Assembly: GCA_002304505.1 (NCBI GenBank)
Contig: NCEH01000005.1
Coordinates: 95,511 to 159,510 of the forward strand
DNA length: 64,000 nt
From: Rhizobiales bacterium 32-66-11
Lineage (GTDB): Bacteria > Pseudomonadota > Alphaproteobacteria > Rhizobiales > Xanthobacteraceae
Direction of reading: 5' to 3'
The notes under the pieces were generated by a model. The model had not been told where the DNA came from. It searched no databases and saw only the letters and a program-made list of their open reading frames with translations. Shown piece after piece: positions 17,079 to 25,922 of the stretch. Numbering within the stretch: position 1 is the stretch's first letter; each line of letters begins with the position of its first letter. The position numbers and the translations under genes were made by a program.

Positions 17079-18104
17079 ATGTCCAGTCACACCATCGCGC
17101 TCAATTTTGAGGATGGCGTCACCCGTTTCATCGACTGCAAATCCGGCGAAAAGCTGCTTGATGCGGCCTTTCGCAACAGGATCAACCTGCCAATGGATTG
17201 CTCCGATGGCGTCTGCGGCACCTGCAAGTGCCGGGCAGAGAGCGGGCAATACGATCTCGGCAACGACTATCTCGAGGATGCGCTGTCCGAGGACGAGGCG
17301 GCGCAGGGCCTGGTGCTCACCTGTCAGATGGTGCCGTCAAGCGATTGCGTCATCCATGTGCCGGTGACCTCGATATCCTGCAAGACCGCGCAGCAGAGGT
17401 TTTCCGCCACCGTGGCGGGCGTGACGCAGCATAACGATGCCGCGGTGGTGCTCGAACTGGATGTGGACGGCCCCGCGCCGGCCTTCCTGCCCGGTCAGTA
17501 TGTGAACATCGAGGTGCCGGGCACGGGGTTATCGCGCGCCTATTCCTTCAGCTCGGCGCCCGGCGAGGGGCGGATCAGCTTCCTCATCAAGACGATCCCG
17601 GGCGGTCTCATGAGCGGCTGGCTGGCCCGCGCCAAAGCCGGCGACCGGCTGAGCCTGACGGGTCCCCTCGGCAGCTTCTATCTGCGCGAGGCGCGTGCGC
17701 CGCTGCTGTTCCTTGCCGGCGGCACCGGGCTGGCGCCGTTCCTGTCCATGCTGGAGGTGCTCGCCCGCGCCGGCTCGCAGCAGAAGGTGCACCTCGTTTA
17801 TGGCGTCACGCGCGACCTCGATCTCTTGCTGGTGGGCGTGCTCGAGGCCTACGCGGCGCGCCTGCCCGACTTCCGCTTCACCACCGTGGTGGCGGATGCC
17901 GCCTCCTCCCACCCGCGCACCGGATGGGTCACCCAATATATGCCGGAAGAGATGCTCAGGGCTGCCAATCCCGATGTGTATCTGTGCGGTCCGCCGCCCA
18001 TGGTGGATGCGGTGCGCGGGTATTTCGGCGAGGCCGGCATCACGCCCAACTGCTTCCACTACGAGAAATTCACGCCCAACGCGCCGCTGAAGGAGAGTGC
18101 GTGA
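17079..18104 (+). CDS. benC: Benzoate 1,2-dioxygenase electron transfer component (reductase)
   Basis: 341-residue reductase that passes electrons from NADH through FAD and a plant-type [2Fe-2S] centre to BenA. The ferredoxin domain has Cys41, Cys46, Cys49 (CSDGVCGTCKC) and Cys82 (VLTCQM). The FAD-binding domain shows RAYSFSSAPG, and the NAD-binding domain shows FLAGGTGLAPFLSMLE and YLCGPPPMVDAV. The start ATG at 17079 has AGGGAGAG upstream. The order ferredoxin-FAD-NAD is that of BenC/XylZ. It lies between benB and the benzoate transporter benK in one operon. Confidence 0.94.
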   Translation: MSSHTIALNFEDGVTRFIDCKSGEKLLDAAFRNRINLPMDCSDGVCGTCKCRAESGQYDLGNDYLEDALSEDEAAQGLVLTCQMVPSSDCVIHVPVTSISCKTAQQRFSATVAGVTQHNDAAVVLELDVDGPAPAFLPGQYVNIEVPGTGLSRAYSFSSAPGEGRISFLIKTIPGGLMSGWLARAKAGDRLSLTGPLGSFYLREARAPLLFLAGGTGLAPFLSMLEVLARAGSQQKVHLVYGVTRDLDLLLVGVLEAYAARLPDFRFTTVVADAASSHPRTGWVTQYMPEEMLRAANPDVYLCGPPPMVDAVRGYFGEAGITPNCFHYEKFTPNAPLKESA

Positions 18105-18176
18105 GGAAAGATCCGGCGGCCGCGGGGGCCGCCTGCCACGAAACCAATATGAAAAAGCACCCGGGGAGGACATAAC

Positions 18177-19511
18177 ATGCGCAACATCGATATCACCGAG
18201 GCCATCGACCAGACGCCCTTCGGCCGGTTCCAATGGACCATCGCCGCCCTGTGCGGCCTGCTGCTGGTGGTGGATGGCTATGACGTCTTTGTCGCCGGCA
18301 CAGTGCTGCCGGCGCTGATGACCGAGTGGGGTCTCAGCAAGCCGCAGGCCGGCGCGCTCCAGGCGTGGGCGCTGTTCGGCATGATGTTCGGCGCGCTCGT
18401 ATTCGGCCCGCTTGCGGACAAGATCGGCCGCAAGAAGGGCATCGCCATCTGCTTCCTGCTCTTCACCACGTCCACCTTGCTGGCAGGCTTTGCCAATTCG
18501 CCCACTCAGTTCGGCATCTTCCGCTTCATCGCCGGCCTCGGGTGCGGTGGGCTCATGCCCAATGCGGTGGCGCTGATGAACGAATACGCGCCCAAGCGCC
18601 TGCGCAGCACCATGGTGGCGGTGATGTTCTCCGGCTATTCCGTGGGCGGCATGGTGGCGGCCGGCCTCGGCATCGGTCTCATCCCCCAGTTCGGGTGGAA
18701 GCCCATGTTCTTCATCGCCGCGGTGCCGCTGCTGCTGCTGCCGCTGGTCCTGTGGAAGCTGCCCGAATCCCTCGGCTTTCTCATCCGCCAGGGCAGGCAG
18801 GACGAGGCGAGGGCCATCTGGGCTAAGGTTGCCCCCCAGGCCCCTCTCGGCGCCGAGGACCGTCTGGTGTTCAACGAGGTGAAGAGCGCCTCCGCCTCGA
18901 TGCTGGAACTGTTCCGCCATCAGCGCGCGGTCAGCACCATGATGCTGTGGGCCTCCTTCTTCTGCTGCCTGCTGCTCGTCTATTTGCTCTCATCCTGGCT
19001 GCCGAAGGTGCTGCAGGAGGTGGGCTACGCGGAAAAGGCGAGCCTTCTCAGCTTGTTCTCGCTCAACTTCGGCGGCATGCTGGGGGCTATCGTCGGCGGG
19101 CGACTGGGCGATCGCTTCGGACTGCCGCGGGTGGTGGTGGCCTTCTTCACCGCCGCTGCCGTGTCCATCGCCCTCATCGGCTTCGGCCTGCCCGCGCCCG
19201 TGCTGTTCGTGATGGTGTTCATCGCTGGCGCAACCACCATCGGCACCCAGATCCTGCTCTATGCCAGCGTGGCGCAGCTCTACAATCTTTCGGTGCGCTC
19301 CACCGGGCTCGGCTGGGCCTCGGGTGTGGGTCGCATCGGCGCCATCGTCGGGCCGACGCTCGGCGGCGTGCTGCTCGACCAGCACCTGTCGCTGCAGCAG
19401 AACTTCCTGATGTTCGCCATTCCCGCCGCCGTCTCCGCCCTCGCCATGCTGGTGTTCGCGGTGAACACCGCACGCCGCTCGTCCGCGGTGGCGGCGGTGG
19501 CGGCGGCCTGA
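18177..19511 (+). CDS. benK: MFS aromatic acid:H+ symporter (benzoate transporter)
   Basis: 444-residue inner-membrane transporter of the AAHS family (BenK/PcaK/MucK). The signature DGYDVFVAGTVLPAL is in TM1; the aspartate there is essential in PcaK. The MFS loop 2-3 motif appears as GPLADKIGRKKGIAI, and the loop 8-9 copy as GGRLGDRFGLPR. Twelve hydrophobic segments are visible, with a central loop near residues 200-240. Its position immediately after benC argues for benzoate as substrate. A GC-rich perfect hairpin (19522-19548) follows the stop and precedes catC. Muconate or another aromatic acid cannot be fully excluded. Confidence 0.9.
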   Translation: MRNIDITEAIDQTPFGRFQWTIAALCGLLLVVDGYDVFVAGTVLPALMTEWGLSKPQAGALQAWALFGMMFGALVFGPLADKIGRKKGIAICFLLFTTSTLLAGFANSPTQFGIFRFIAGLGCGGLMPNAVALMNEYAPKRLRSTMVAVMFSGYSVGGMVAAGLGIGLIPQFGWKPMFFIAAVPLLLLPLVLWKLPESLGFLIRQGRQDEARAIWAKVAPQAPLGAEDRLVFNEVKSASASMLELFRHQRAVSTMMLWASFFCCLLLVYLLSSWLPKVLQEVGYAEKASLLSLFSLNFGGMLGAIVGGRLGDRFGLPRVVVAFFTAAAVSIALIGFGLPAPVLFVMVFIAGATTIGTQILLYASVAQLYNLSVRSTGLGWASGVGRIGAIVGPTLGGVLLDQHLSLQQNFLMFAIPAAVSALAMLVFAVNTARRSSAVAAVAAA

Positions 19512-19521
19512 GACCCCGCGC

Positions 19522-19548
19522 ACCTGCGGCGGCCGCTCCGCCGCAGGT
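19522..19548 (+). terminator. Perfect 11-bp hairpin between benK and catC
   Basis: ACCTGCGGCGG (19522-19532) pairs perfectly with CCGCCGCAGGT (19538-19548) around a 5-nt loop, 10 bp after benK. No T-run follows, so it may be a processing or partial termination site within the operon. Confidence 0.55.
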
Positions 19549-19601
19549 TGCCTGACCGCACTGCGCGGCCAACCGTATCCCAGACACAAGGAACAGGCGA
19601 C

Positions 19602-19892
19602 ATGCTCTTTCACGTACGGATGGACGTCCACATTCCGCTGGATCTTCCCGCCGATGTCGCCGGCGAGATCAAGGCGCGCGAAAAGGCCTATTCGCAGGAT
19701 CTTCAGCGCCGCGGCATCTGGCGCCATATCTGGCGCATCGCGGGTGAATACGCGAACTACAGCATCTTCGACGTGAAGGACAATGCGGAACTGCACGACA
19801 TACTGATCGGCCTGCCGCTATTTCCTTACATGAGCATTACCGTGACGCCGCTGTGTCGGCACCCCTCGTCGATCCGCGACGACGAGACATGA
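19602..19892 (+). CDS. catC: Muconolactone delta-isomerase
   Basis: Isomerises muconolactone to 3-oxoadipate enol-lactone. The 96-residue length is exactly that of the family, a small ferredoxin-like fold that forms decamers. Diagnostic sequence: MLFHVRMDVHIPLDLP at the N-terminus, then GIWRHIWRIAGEYANYSIFD and LPLFPYMSITVTPLCRHPS at the end. The start ATG is at 19602. It lies between benK and catA and completes the catechol branch together with catB, which is 5 kb upstream in the same direction. Confidence 0.95.
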   Translation: MLFHVRMDVHIPLDLPADVAGEIKAREKAYSQDLQRRGIWRHIWRIAGEYANYSIFDVKDNAELHDILIGLPLFPYMSITVTPLCRHPSSIRDDET

Positions 19893-19960
19893 ACAAGATC
19901 AACCGGCGTGAAGGGCCCTTCGAAAGCCCCCGCCACCCGACGTAAAGTGGAGGACCAAGG

Positions 19961-20890
19961 ATGAGCGTCAATATTTTTTCCGGCAAGGATGTGCAGGACT
20001 TCCTGCGGGTCATCGCCAATCTGGACGGCGCGGGCGGCAATGAGCGGGCGAAGACGATCGTGCACCGCATCATGTCCGATCTGTTCAAGACCATCGAAGA
20101 CTTCGACATGACGCCCGACGAGGTGTGGGTCGGCATCAACTACCTCAACAAGCTCGGCTCGGAGAACGAGGCGGCGCTGCTGGCGGCGGGCCTCGGCCTT
20201 GAGCACTATGTCGACATGCGCCTCGACGCGGAGGATGCCGCGCTCGGCATCACCGGCGGCACGCCGCGCACCATCGAGGGCCCGCTCTATGTGGCCGGCG
20301 CTCCCGAGCAGAAGGGCAAGGCGCGGCTCGACAAGAACCCTGATGCCGACGCCGGCCCGCTGCGCATCCACGGCACCGTCACCGGCCCGGACGGCGCGCC
20401 CGTGGCCGACGCACTGGTGGAGGTTTGGCACTCGGATTCCAAGGGCTTCTACTCGCACTTCGACCCCACCGGCCGGCAGAGCGAGTTCAACCTGCGCGGC
20501 GCCATCCGCACCGGCGCGGACGGGCGCTACGAGGTGCTCACCCGCATGCCGGCCTCCTACGGCTGCCCGCCCTCCGGCGCGACGCAGACGCTGCTGAACG
20601 CGCTCAACCGCCACGGCAACCGCCCGGCCCACGTGCACTTCTTCGTCACCACGGACGCGTTCCGCAAGCTCACCACCCAATTCAACATCGAGGGCGACCC
20701 GCTGATCTGGGACGATTTCGCTTTCGCCACCCGCGAGGGGCTCATCCCACCCGTGGTGGAGCGGACCGACGGCCACGGGGTGGGCTTCGAGGAAGCGACC
20801 TACCGGGACATCGAGTTCAACATTGAGCTCACCCCGAAGGTCGCGGGCAAGGACAACCAGATCGTGGAGCGCGCCCGCGCCGCGGCCTGA
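19961..20890 (+). CDS. catA: Catechol 1,2-dioxygenase
   Basis: Non-haem Fe(III) intradiol dioxygenase cleaving catechol to cis,cis-muconate. 309 residues. The four iron ligands fall at Tyr164 (KGFYSHFD), Tyr200 (MPASYGCP), His224 and His226 (RPAHVHFF), the same numbers as in the Acinetobacter enzyme. The N-terminal helical dimerisation domain occupies about residues 1-100. Start ATG 19961 follows AAAGTGGAGGACCAAGG, a strong ribosome site. A long hairpin (20945-20982) separates catA from pcaD. Activity on substituted catechols cannot be judged. Confidence 0.95.
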   Translation: MSVNIFSGKDVQDFLRVIANLDGAGGNERAKTIVHRIMSDLFKTIEDFDMTPDEVWVGINYLNKLGSENEAALLAAGLGLEHYVDMRLDAEDAALGITGGTPRTIEGPLYVAGAPEQKGKARLDKNPDADAGPLRIHGTVTGPDGAPVADALVEVWHSDSKGFYSHFDPTGRQSEFNLRGAIRTGADGRYEVLTRMPASYGCPPSGATQTLLNALNRHGNRPAHVHFFVTTDAFRKLTTQFNIEGDPLIWDDFAFATREGLIPPVVERTDGHGVGFEEATYRDIEFNIELTPKVAGKDNQIVERARAAA

Positions 20891-20944
20891 GCGCCTGCGG
20901 AGCCGAGGCGACGTCGCCGCGTCTCTATTACCTTCCCGACCGAA

Positions 20945-20982
20945 CGGGACACCGCCGCTCCGAAAGGGGCGGCGGTGTCCCG
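20945..20982 (+). terminator. Long 17-bp hairpin between catA and pcaD
   Basis: Arms at 20945-20961 (begins CGGGACACCGCCGC) and 20966-20982 (ends GCGGCGGTGTCCCG) pair over 17 positions with a single G-U pair and a GAAA tetraloop. No T-run follows. It could terminate or process the catB-catA transcript and lower expression of pcaD and the GTPase genes. Confidence 0.65.
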
Positions 20983-21012
20983 TGCCTTCCATCGGCCGCA
21001 GGAGCTTGCCGT

Positions 21013-21810
21013 ATGTCTGAGGATGCCTTTCTCGATCTGCCCGCCCACCGGCTGCGCTACCGCATCGACGGCGCTGCGGACGATGCGCGCGCGCCCTGGC
21101 TGGTGTTCTCCAACTCGCTGGGCACCGACATCGGCATGTGGGCGCCGCAGGCGGCCGCGCTCGCGGGGCCGTTCCGGGTGCTCAGGGTGGATACGCGGGG
21201 CCACGGGGGCTCCACCGCGGCGGCCCCGCCCTATAGCCTGGCGGACCTCGGCGGCGACGTGCTGGCGCTGATGGATGCCCTCGGCATCGCCCGCGCCCAT
21301 TTCTGTGGCCTCAGCATCGGCGGCCTCACCGGGCAGTGGCTGGGCGTCCATGCTGGGGACCGGTTCGACCGGATCGTCGTGTGCGCGACGGCGGCGAAGA
21401 TAGGCACCGCCGAAAGCTGGGAGGCGCGGATCGCGGCCGTGCGCGACCGTGGGCTCGCGCAGCTCACCGGCGCGACCGCCGAGCGCTGGTTCACGCCCGG
21501 CTTCCGGGACGCCCAGGAGGCACTGGTGGCCGGCATTCTCGACACCTTCACGACGGTGGATCCGGCCGGCTACGCGGGTTGCTGCGTGGCCCTCGCCGGG
21601 GCGGACCTGCGCACCGACATCGCCCGCATCGCCAATCCGCTGCTCGCCATTTCCGGCGACAATGATCCCGTGTGCACGCCGGCCGACCTGCAATTCATCG
21701 CGGATGGCGTCAAGGCCGGGCGGCATGTCTCGCTGCCGGGGCGGCATATCGTCAACCTCGAATCCGCACAGGCATTCAATGCCGAACTCCTTGGCTTCCT
21801 CGCCTGCTGA
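21013..21810 (+). CDS. pcaD: 3-oxoadipate enol-lactonase
   Basis: 265-residue alpha/beta hydrolase that hydrolyses 3-oxoadipate enol-lactone to 3-oxoadipate. The nucleophile is Ser101 in CGLSIGGLTGQW, the PcaD-type elbow, and the catalytic histidine is His245 in LPGRHIVNLES. LVFSNSLGTDIGMWAPQ near the N-terminus is a hallmark of PcaD. It connects the catechol branch with pcaIJF. The downstream GTPase gene has an in-frame ATG at 21779 inside the end of pcaD, so the two overlap by up to 32 bp. Confidence 0.94.
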   Translation: MSEDAFLDLPAHRLRYRIDGAADDARAPWLVFSNSLGTDIGMWAPQAAALAGPFRVLRVDTRGHGGSTAAAPPYSLADLGGDVLALMDALGIARAHFCGLSIGGLTGQWLGVHAGDRFDRIVVCATAAKIGTAESWEARIAAVRDRGLAQLTGATAERWFTPGFRDAQEALVAGILDTFTTVDPAGYAGCCVALAGADLRTDIARIANPLLAISGDNDPVCTPADLQFIADGVKAGRHVSLPGRHIVNLESAQAFNAELLGFLAC

Positions 21811-23065
21811 TGCACCAGACATCGACGCAGCATCCCTTGCCGGGGTGATGCGCGTGCTGCCACACCGGGCGCAGGATCTCGCCCGCCTCGCGATGCTCTG
21901 GGTGGGCGGGGAGCCGGTGGTCACCGTCATCGGCAAGTACAATCACGGCAAGAGCCGCCTCCTCAACGAGCTGATGCGGCGCGATGCCTTCGCTGTCGCC
22001 GACCGGCGGGAGACGGTGTGCCTGTCCGAGCGCCAGCACGCGGGCGTGCGCTGGCTCGACGCGCCGGGCCTCGATGCCGACGTGGCGGGGGCAGACGACC
22101 GCCACGCCTCAACCGCCCTCTGGGTTCGAGCGGATGTACGGCTGTTCGTCCATTCGGTGAAGGAAGGCGAACTCGACGCGGCGGAGTTGGCACTGCTCGA
22201 GACGCTGCGCACCGATGCCGTACGCACCGGTCGAAAGGTACTGCTGGTGCTCTCGCAGGCCGATCAGGCGGGCGAGGAGGCTGCGCTCGATCGCGTCGTG
22301 TCCGCCATCGCCGGCCAGGTGCCGGACATGCCCCGTCACCTCGTGTCCGCCACGCGCCACCGTCGGGGCATGGAGGCGGCGAAGCCGCTGCTGGTGGCGC
22401 GCAGCGGCATCCCCGTGCTGGAGGCCGCGCTTTCCGATGCGCTCGCGTGTGTGCGGCAGGCGCGGGCGCATGAAACGGAGCTGCTGGCGGGGGAGATGCG
22501 CGCGGAGCTGGAGGCCGTCGCTCTCAGGCAGGCGACGGCGCTTAAGGCCCTGCGGCAGCAGGAGGCGGACCAGCGCCGCGCCTTCGAGGCAGAGCTTTCG
22601 GCCTTGCTGGAGACCATCGGCGGCGAGATGGCGGCGGTGGTGGATGCGCCGGGGCCCGATCTCGCGCTGGTGGCGGACAGCGTCGGCGCGCGCTATGCCA
22701 CCACGGCGGCGAAGCAGGAACGGGCGCGCGTGCAGGTCGCCTATTCGCGCGCCTGCATCCGCATCGATGCGCTGCTGGCGGGGCACGGGGTCAGCGGCCT
22801 CCCGCGCGCGCAGGAGACGGCGGCGGCGAGCCTCAACACCGTCATGGTGGCGGTGATGGGCGTGTCGGTGAAATTCCGCGCCGATCTGCGCCGCCTCTTC
22901 TGCACGGCGCAGGGGCGGGCGCGCCTCCACGCGGACTTCGCTCATTATTTCGATCTGTCCAAAGACCGTCTCCGCCTGCGGGGGGAGATCGCCGCGGCCG
23001 CCGCGGCGCGGGAGGCGGCGATTGAGGCCCGCATGGCCCTGCCGGCGCCGGAGACAGGCGCATGA
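21779..23065 (+). CDS. Dynamin-like / YfjP-type GTPase, first of a pair
   Basis: 428-residue P-loop GTPase. The Walker A motif GKYNHGKS is at residues 52-59, the G3 element DAPG at 94-97, and a G4-like LSQAD at 158-162. After the G domain a charged alpha-helical, probably coiled-coil stretch (about 235-285) and a weakly hydrophobic segment around 355-375 (SLNTVMVAVMGVSVKF) suggest a dynamin-like membrane-associated layout. The start is uncertain: ATG 21779 overlaps pcaD by 32 bp; ATG 21848 is the alternative. The second GTPase gene overlaps its end by 4 bp. Bacterial dynamin-like proteins often occur as tandem pairs, but none is known to me in a beta-ketoadipate operon. Function unknown. Confidence 0.75.
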   Translation: MPNSLASSPADAPDIDAASLAGVMRVLPHRAQDLARLAMLWVGGEPVVTVIGKYNHGKSRLLNELMRRDAFAVADRRETVCLSERQHAGVRWLDAPGLDADVAGADDRHASTALWVRADVRLFVHSVKEGELDAAELALLETLRTDAVRTGRKVLLVLSQADQAGEEAALDRVVSAIAGQVPDMPRHLVSATRHRRGMEAAKPLLVARSGIPVLEAALSDALACVRQARAHETELLAGEMRAELEAVALRQATALKALRQQEADQRRAFEAELSALLETIGGEMAAVVDAPGPDLALVADSVGARYATTAAKQERARVQVAYSRACIRIDALLAGHGVSGLPRAQETAAASLNTVMVAVMGVSVKFRADLRRLFCTAQGRARLHADFAHYFDLSKDRLRLRGEIAAAAAAREAAIEARMALPAPETGA

Positions 23066-24684
23066 ATGTCCTCGCGCCCCTGGGACCTGGCCGCGGCCGG
23101 GGTGCGGCAGATGCCGTCTGCCACGAGCAGCGCTTCCTGGCCGAGATGGATGCGCCGACTTCGGGCGCGGACGATCTCGCGGCGGTCCTTGCCCGGCTGG
23201 AGGGCTGGCTTGAGAGCCTCGGTGCGGCCCTTGCCGGGGCCGTCCTTGCCCCGGCCGGGCTGCGGGCGGAGAGCGGGCTATCGGCCGATGCTGCGGCGGT
23301 GAACGCCGCCCTTGCCGCGCGCCGGCGCGACTGGCCGGCGGAGCGCACGACACTCGCGCCCGCCGGCGCGCTCGCCCGCTGCCTCGACCATGCGGCGATC
23401 CTGTTGGTTTTCGGCAAGTTCAACGCGGGCAAGAGTTCCCTGTGCAATTTTATCGCCCGGCGCTTCGCCGATGCCGGCCGAGCGGTGTCTTTCTTCCATC
23501 TGGACGGCGGCATGATCGTGGAGGGCGCCGGCCCCTTCGCCGAAGGCGCGACCGAGACCACGGCCCGCCTGCAGGGCGCGCGGCTGGGGCAAGGGCTGGT
23601 GCTGCTGGATACGCCGGGCCTGCATTCGGCCACCGGCGCCCATGCGGACCTCACCCGCCGATTTCTCGACAGCGCCGATGGGCTCCTGTGGCTCACCAGC
23701 TCGGCCGCGCCGGGGCAGGTGCAGGAGCTGGGCGAACTCGCCTCCGAACTGCGCCGGGGCAAGCCCCTGCTGCCGGTGGTGACGCGCAGCGACGTGTATG
23801 AGGAAGACGAGATCGACGGCGCGCTGGTGCAGCAGCTCGCCAACAAGCCGGCCGCCATCCGCGCGGCGCAGGAGGCCGACGTGGCCGCCCGCGCCCGCGA
23901 CGCGCTCGCCGCCATGGGTGTGACCCCGGATCTGCTGCGGCCGCCGGTTTCCGTCTCGGTCCACATGGCGGGTCGCGGGGGGCAGGCGGGCGATGCCGCG
24001 GCCTTGGTGGAGGCCGGGATAGAGCACCTCTATGAGGCGCTGCGGCAGCTGGCGGGCCCGGCGCGGGCTTACAAGCGACGCAAGCCGGCGGAAGTCTTGC
24101 TGCGCCATCTGGACGAAAGCGTGCTCGGCGGCTTGCGCCGGGAGGTGGGGACGCGGCTGGCCCGACTGTCTCAATCCCTCGATGCCGCCCGTGCGGATCT
24201 CGACGCGCAGCGCGAGGACCTGCAGGACGCGACATGGCGCGCCGCCATGTCCACCTTGCCGCATCTTCTCGACCGCTGCGCCGCCACGGGCGACGGGGAC
24301 GGCCTGTGCCGCGCTCTTTCCGCCCGGCTGACAGACGCTCTGGCCGCAGCCATGACGACGCATCTCCCCGAGCATCGGCCCGAGCCGGGCGCGCCCGGCG
24401 CAGCCATCAGCCTTGCGGGCGAGTGGGACTTTGCGGATGCGGAGGGCGGGGTCGATCCTGCGCGCCTCCATGCCGTCCTCGGGCATCAGGTGCGCGGCTG
24501 GGTGCTCCGCGAGACCGAGGCCGAGCTGCGGCGCGCGGCGGCCCATCTCGATCTTCTCGCGCAGCAGGTCGCACGGCTGCAGGCGGTTCTCGACACTCAT
24601 GCCGCCGGGCTTGATGCGATCCGCAGCGGCCTGCGCGCCGCTCACCCGCCGCAGCTACCCACGGCGTTTCCCATCAGGCCGTGA
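23062..24684 (+). CDS. Dynamin-like GTPase, second of a pair
   Basis: 540-residue GTPase with Walker A GKFNAGKS at residues 118-125, G3 DTPG at 183-186 and G4 TRSD at 241-244, preceded by an N-terminal helical region of about 110 residues. Downstream of the G domain are long helical segments rich in Arg, Ala, Leu and Gln (about 350-400 and 500-530), consistent with a dynamin-like stalk. The ATG overlaps the stop of the first GTPase (ATGA at 23062-23065), so the two proteins are probably made in fixed ratio and may form a heteromer. No transmembrane helix is obvious. It ends the plus-strand operon; the next gene (24804) is convergent. The cellular role is unknown. Confidence 0.75.
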   Translation: MNVLAPLGPGRGRGAADAVCHEQRFLAEMDAPTSGADDLAAVLARLEGWLESLGAALAGAVLAPAGLRAESGLSADAAAVNAALAARRRDWPAERTTLAPAGALARCLDHAAILLVFGKFNAGKSSLCNFIARRFADAGRAVSFFHLDGGMIVEGAGPFAEGATETTARLQGARLGQGLVLLDTPGLHSATGAHADLTRRFLDSADGLLWLTSSAAPGQVQELGELASELRRGKPLLPVVTRSDVYEEDEIDGALVQQLANKPAAIRAAQEADVAARARDALAAMGVTPDLLRPPVSVSVHMAGRGGQAGDAAALVEAGIEHLYEALRQLAGPARAYKRRKPAEVLLRHLDESVLGGLRREVGTRLARLSQSLDAARADLDAQREDLQDATWRAAMSTLPHLLDRCAATGDGDGLCRALSARLTDALAAAMTTHLPEHRPEPGAPGAAISLAGEWDFADAEGGVDPARLHAVLGHQVRGWVLRETEAELRRAAAHLDLLAQQVARLQAVLDTHAAGLDAIRSGLRAAHPPQLPTAFPIRP

Positions 24685-24803
24685 TGGCGTTTCAGGTTGT
24701 CACGAACATCCCCCGGTGTCCCATGAGATGGGCGACGGCTTTGCGTTCGGCAGCGGACATCACCACGTCTTTCCCGGAAGATCCTTCAGGGGCGTGCGCA
24801 CCG

Positions 24804-25922
24804 TCAGCTCACGGATGCGTTCCATAACTTCAAGGCCTCCGCCGGAACGAGCGGACGAGCCACCGAAGGGCGGGCCAGAGGGGTTCGGGAGAAGCGTGGG
24901 CTCGGAGACGGCTGCATCGATCCTCCCACGTCCACAAACGCCGTCCGCGCACGCATGTGCGGATGCAGCGCCGCTTCATCCAGGTCGAGGATGGGCGAAA
25001 CACAGGTATCGCCGTTCTCAAGCAGCGCACACCACTCTGCCTGCGTCCTCTGCCGGAAGATCCCCGCAAGGCTAGCCTTGATTCGAGGCCAGCTGGAAGT
25101 GTCGTCGCGGGCAGCCGCATCCGTTTGGTTCAGGCCAACCCGACGACATAGTTCCCGCCAAAAGGGAAGCTCGATCGCACCGACGGCAATGTAGCGCCCA
25201 TCAGCACATTCATATGTGCAGTAAAACGGGGCTGCGCCATCGAGCAGATTGCTGCTGCGCCGCAGGTTCCACCGTCCGTGGGCCCGCATGTCGTAGAATG
25301 CCGACATCAGGGACGTCACGCCGTCGCACATGGCGCAATCGACGACCTGCCCCTCCCCCGACCGCGCGCGCTCGATGAGAGCTGCAAGAATACCCATCAC
25401 GAGGTACAGGGCCCCTCCGCCATAGTCGCCGACCAGATTTAGCGGCGGGAGAGGACCGGTTTCTTCGGTCCCGATTGCGGCGAGAGCACCGCTCAGCGCA
25501 ATGTAGTTGATGTCGTGTCCGGCGGCGCGCGCGAGGGGCCCTTCCTGACCCCAGCCCGTCATTCTCGCATAGACGAGCCCCGGCGCCTTCGCGCGAACGG
25601 AGTCTGGCCCGAGGCCCAGCCGCTCCATGACCCCGGGACGGAAGCCCTCGATCAGGACGTCGGCCGCGCAGCAAAGCGCGAGCGCCGCCTGAGCGTCGCA
25701 GTCCTGCTTGAGATCGAGAGTGAGCACGTTTCGATTTCGCGATGTGGTCGTATCAAAGTCACTGTCGTCACTGCCACCGTGCCGCGTAATGCGCAGGACG
25801 TCGGCTCCCATGTCGGCCAACAGCATGCCTGCGAAGGGGGCCGGCCCTAATCCATGGAATTCCACAATGCGGATGCCGGCCAGGGGTCCTTGCTTGGCTT
25901 CCCGCGTCTGCGCCTGGTCCAT
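24804..25922 (-). CDS. CaiB/BaiF-family protein, alpha-methylacyl-CoA racemase-like
   Basis: 372-residue family III CoA-transferase fold protein. It resembles the alpha-methylacyl-CoA racemase subgroup: GIRIVEFHGLGPAPFAGMLL at the N-terminus, AGHDINYIALSG (His of the racemase acid/base pair) and NLVGDYGGGALYLV (the Asp), plus NRNVLTLDLK. It would epimerise a 2-methyl-branched acyl-CoA, or move CoA between acids. I start at ATG 25922 (MDQAQTREAK); the longer open frame adds unrelated basic sequence. The extreme C-terminus after residue 335 is poorly conserved. It is the last gene of a minus-strand run tetR-amidohydrolase-CaiB and ends convergent with the GTPases. Confidence 0.82.
   Translation of the reverse strand: MDQAQTREAKQGPLAGIRIVEFHGLGPAPFAGMLLADMGADVLRITRHGGSDDSDFDTTTSRNRNVLTLDLKQDCDAQAALALCCAADVLIEGFRPGVMERLGLGPDSVRAKAPGLVYARMTGWGQEGPLARAAGHDINYIALSGALAAIGTEETGPLPPLNLVGDYGGGALYLVMGILAALIERARSGEGQVVDCAMCDGVTSLMSAFYDMRAHGRWNLRRSSNLLDGAAPFYCTYECADGRYIAVGAIELPFWRELCRRVGLNQTDAAARDDTSSWPRIKASLAGIFRQRTQAEWCALLENGDTCVSPILDLDEAALHPHMRARTAFVDVGGSMQPSPSPRFSRTPLARPSVARPLVPAEALKLWNASVS

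Noticed and set aside
17529..18920. 463-codon minus-strand open frame across benC and benK
   Set aside because: Overlaps two clear genes on the plus strand and is low in complexity (Ala, Glu, His, Arg).
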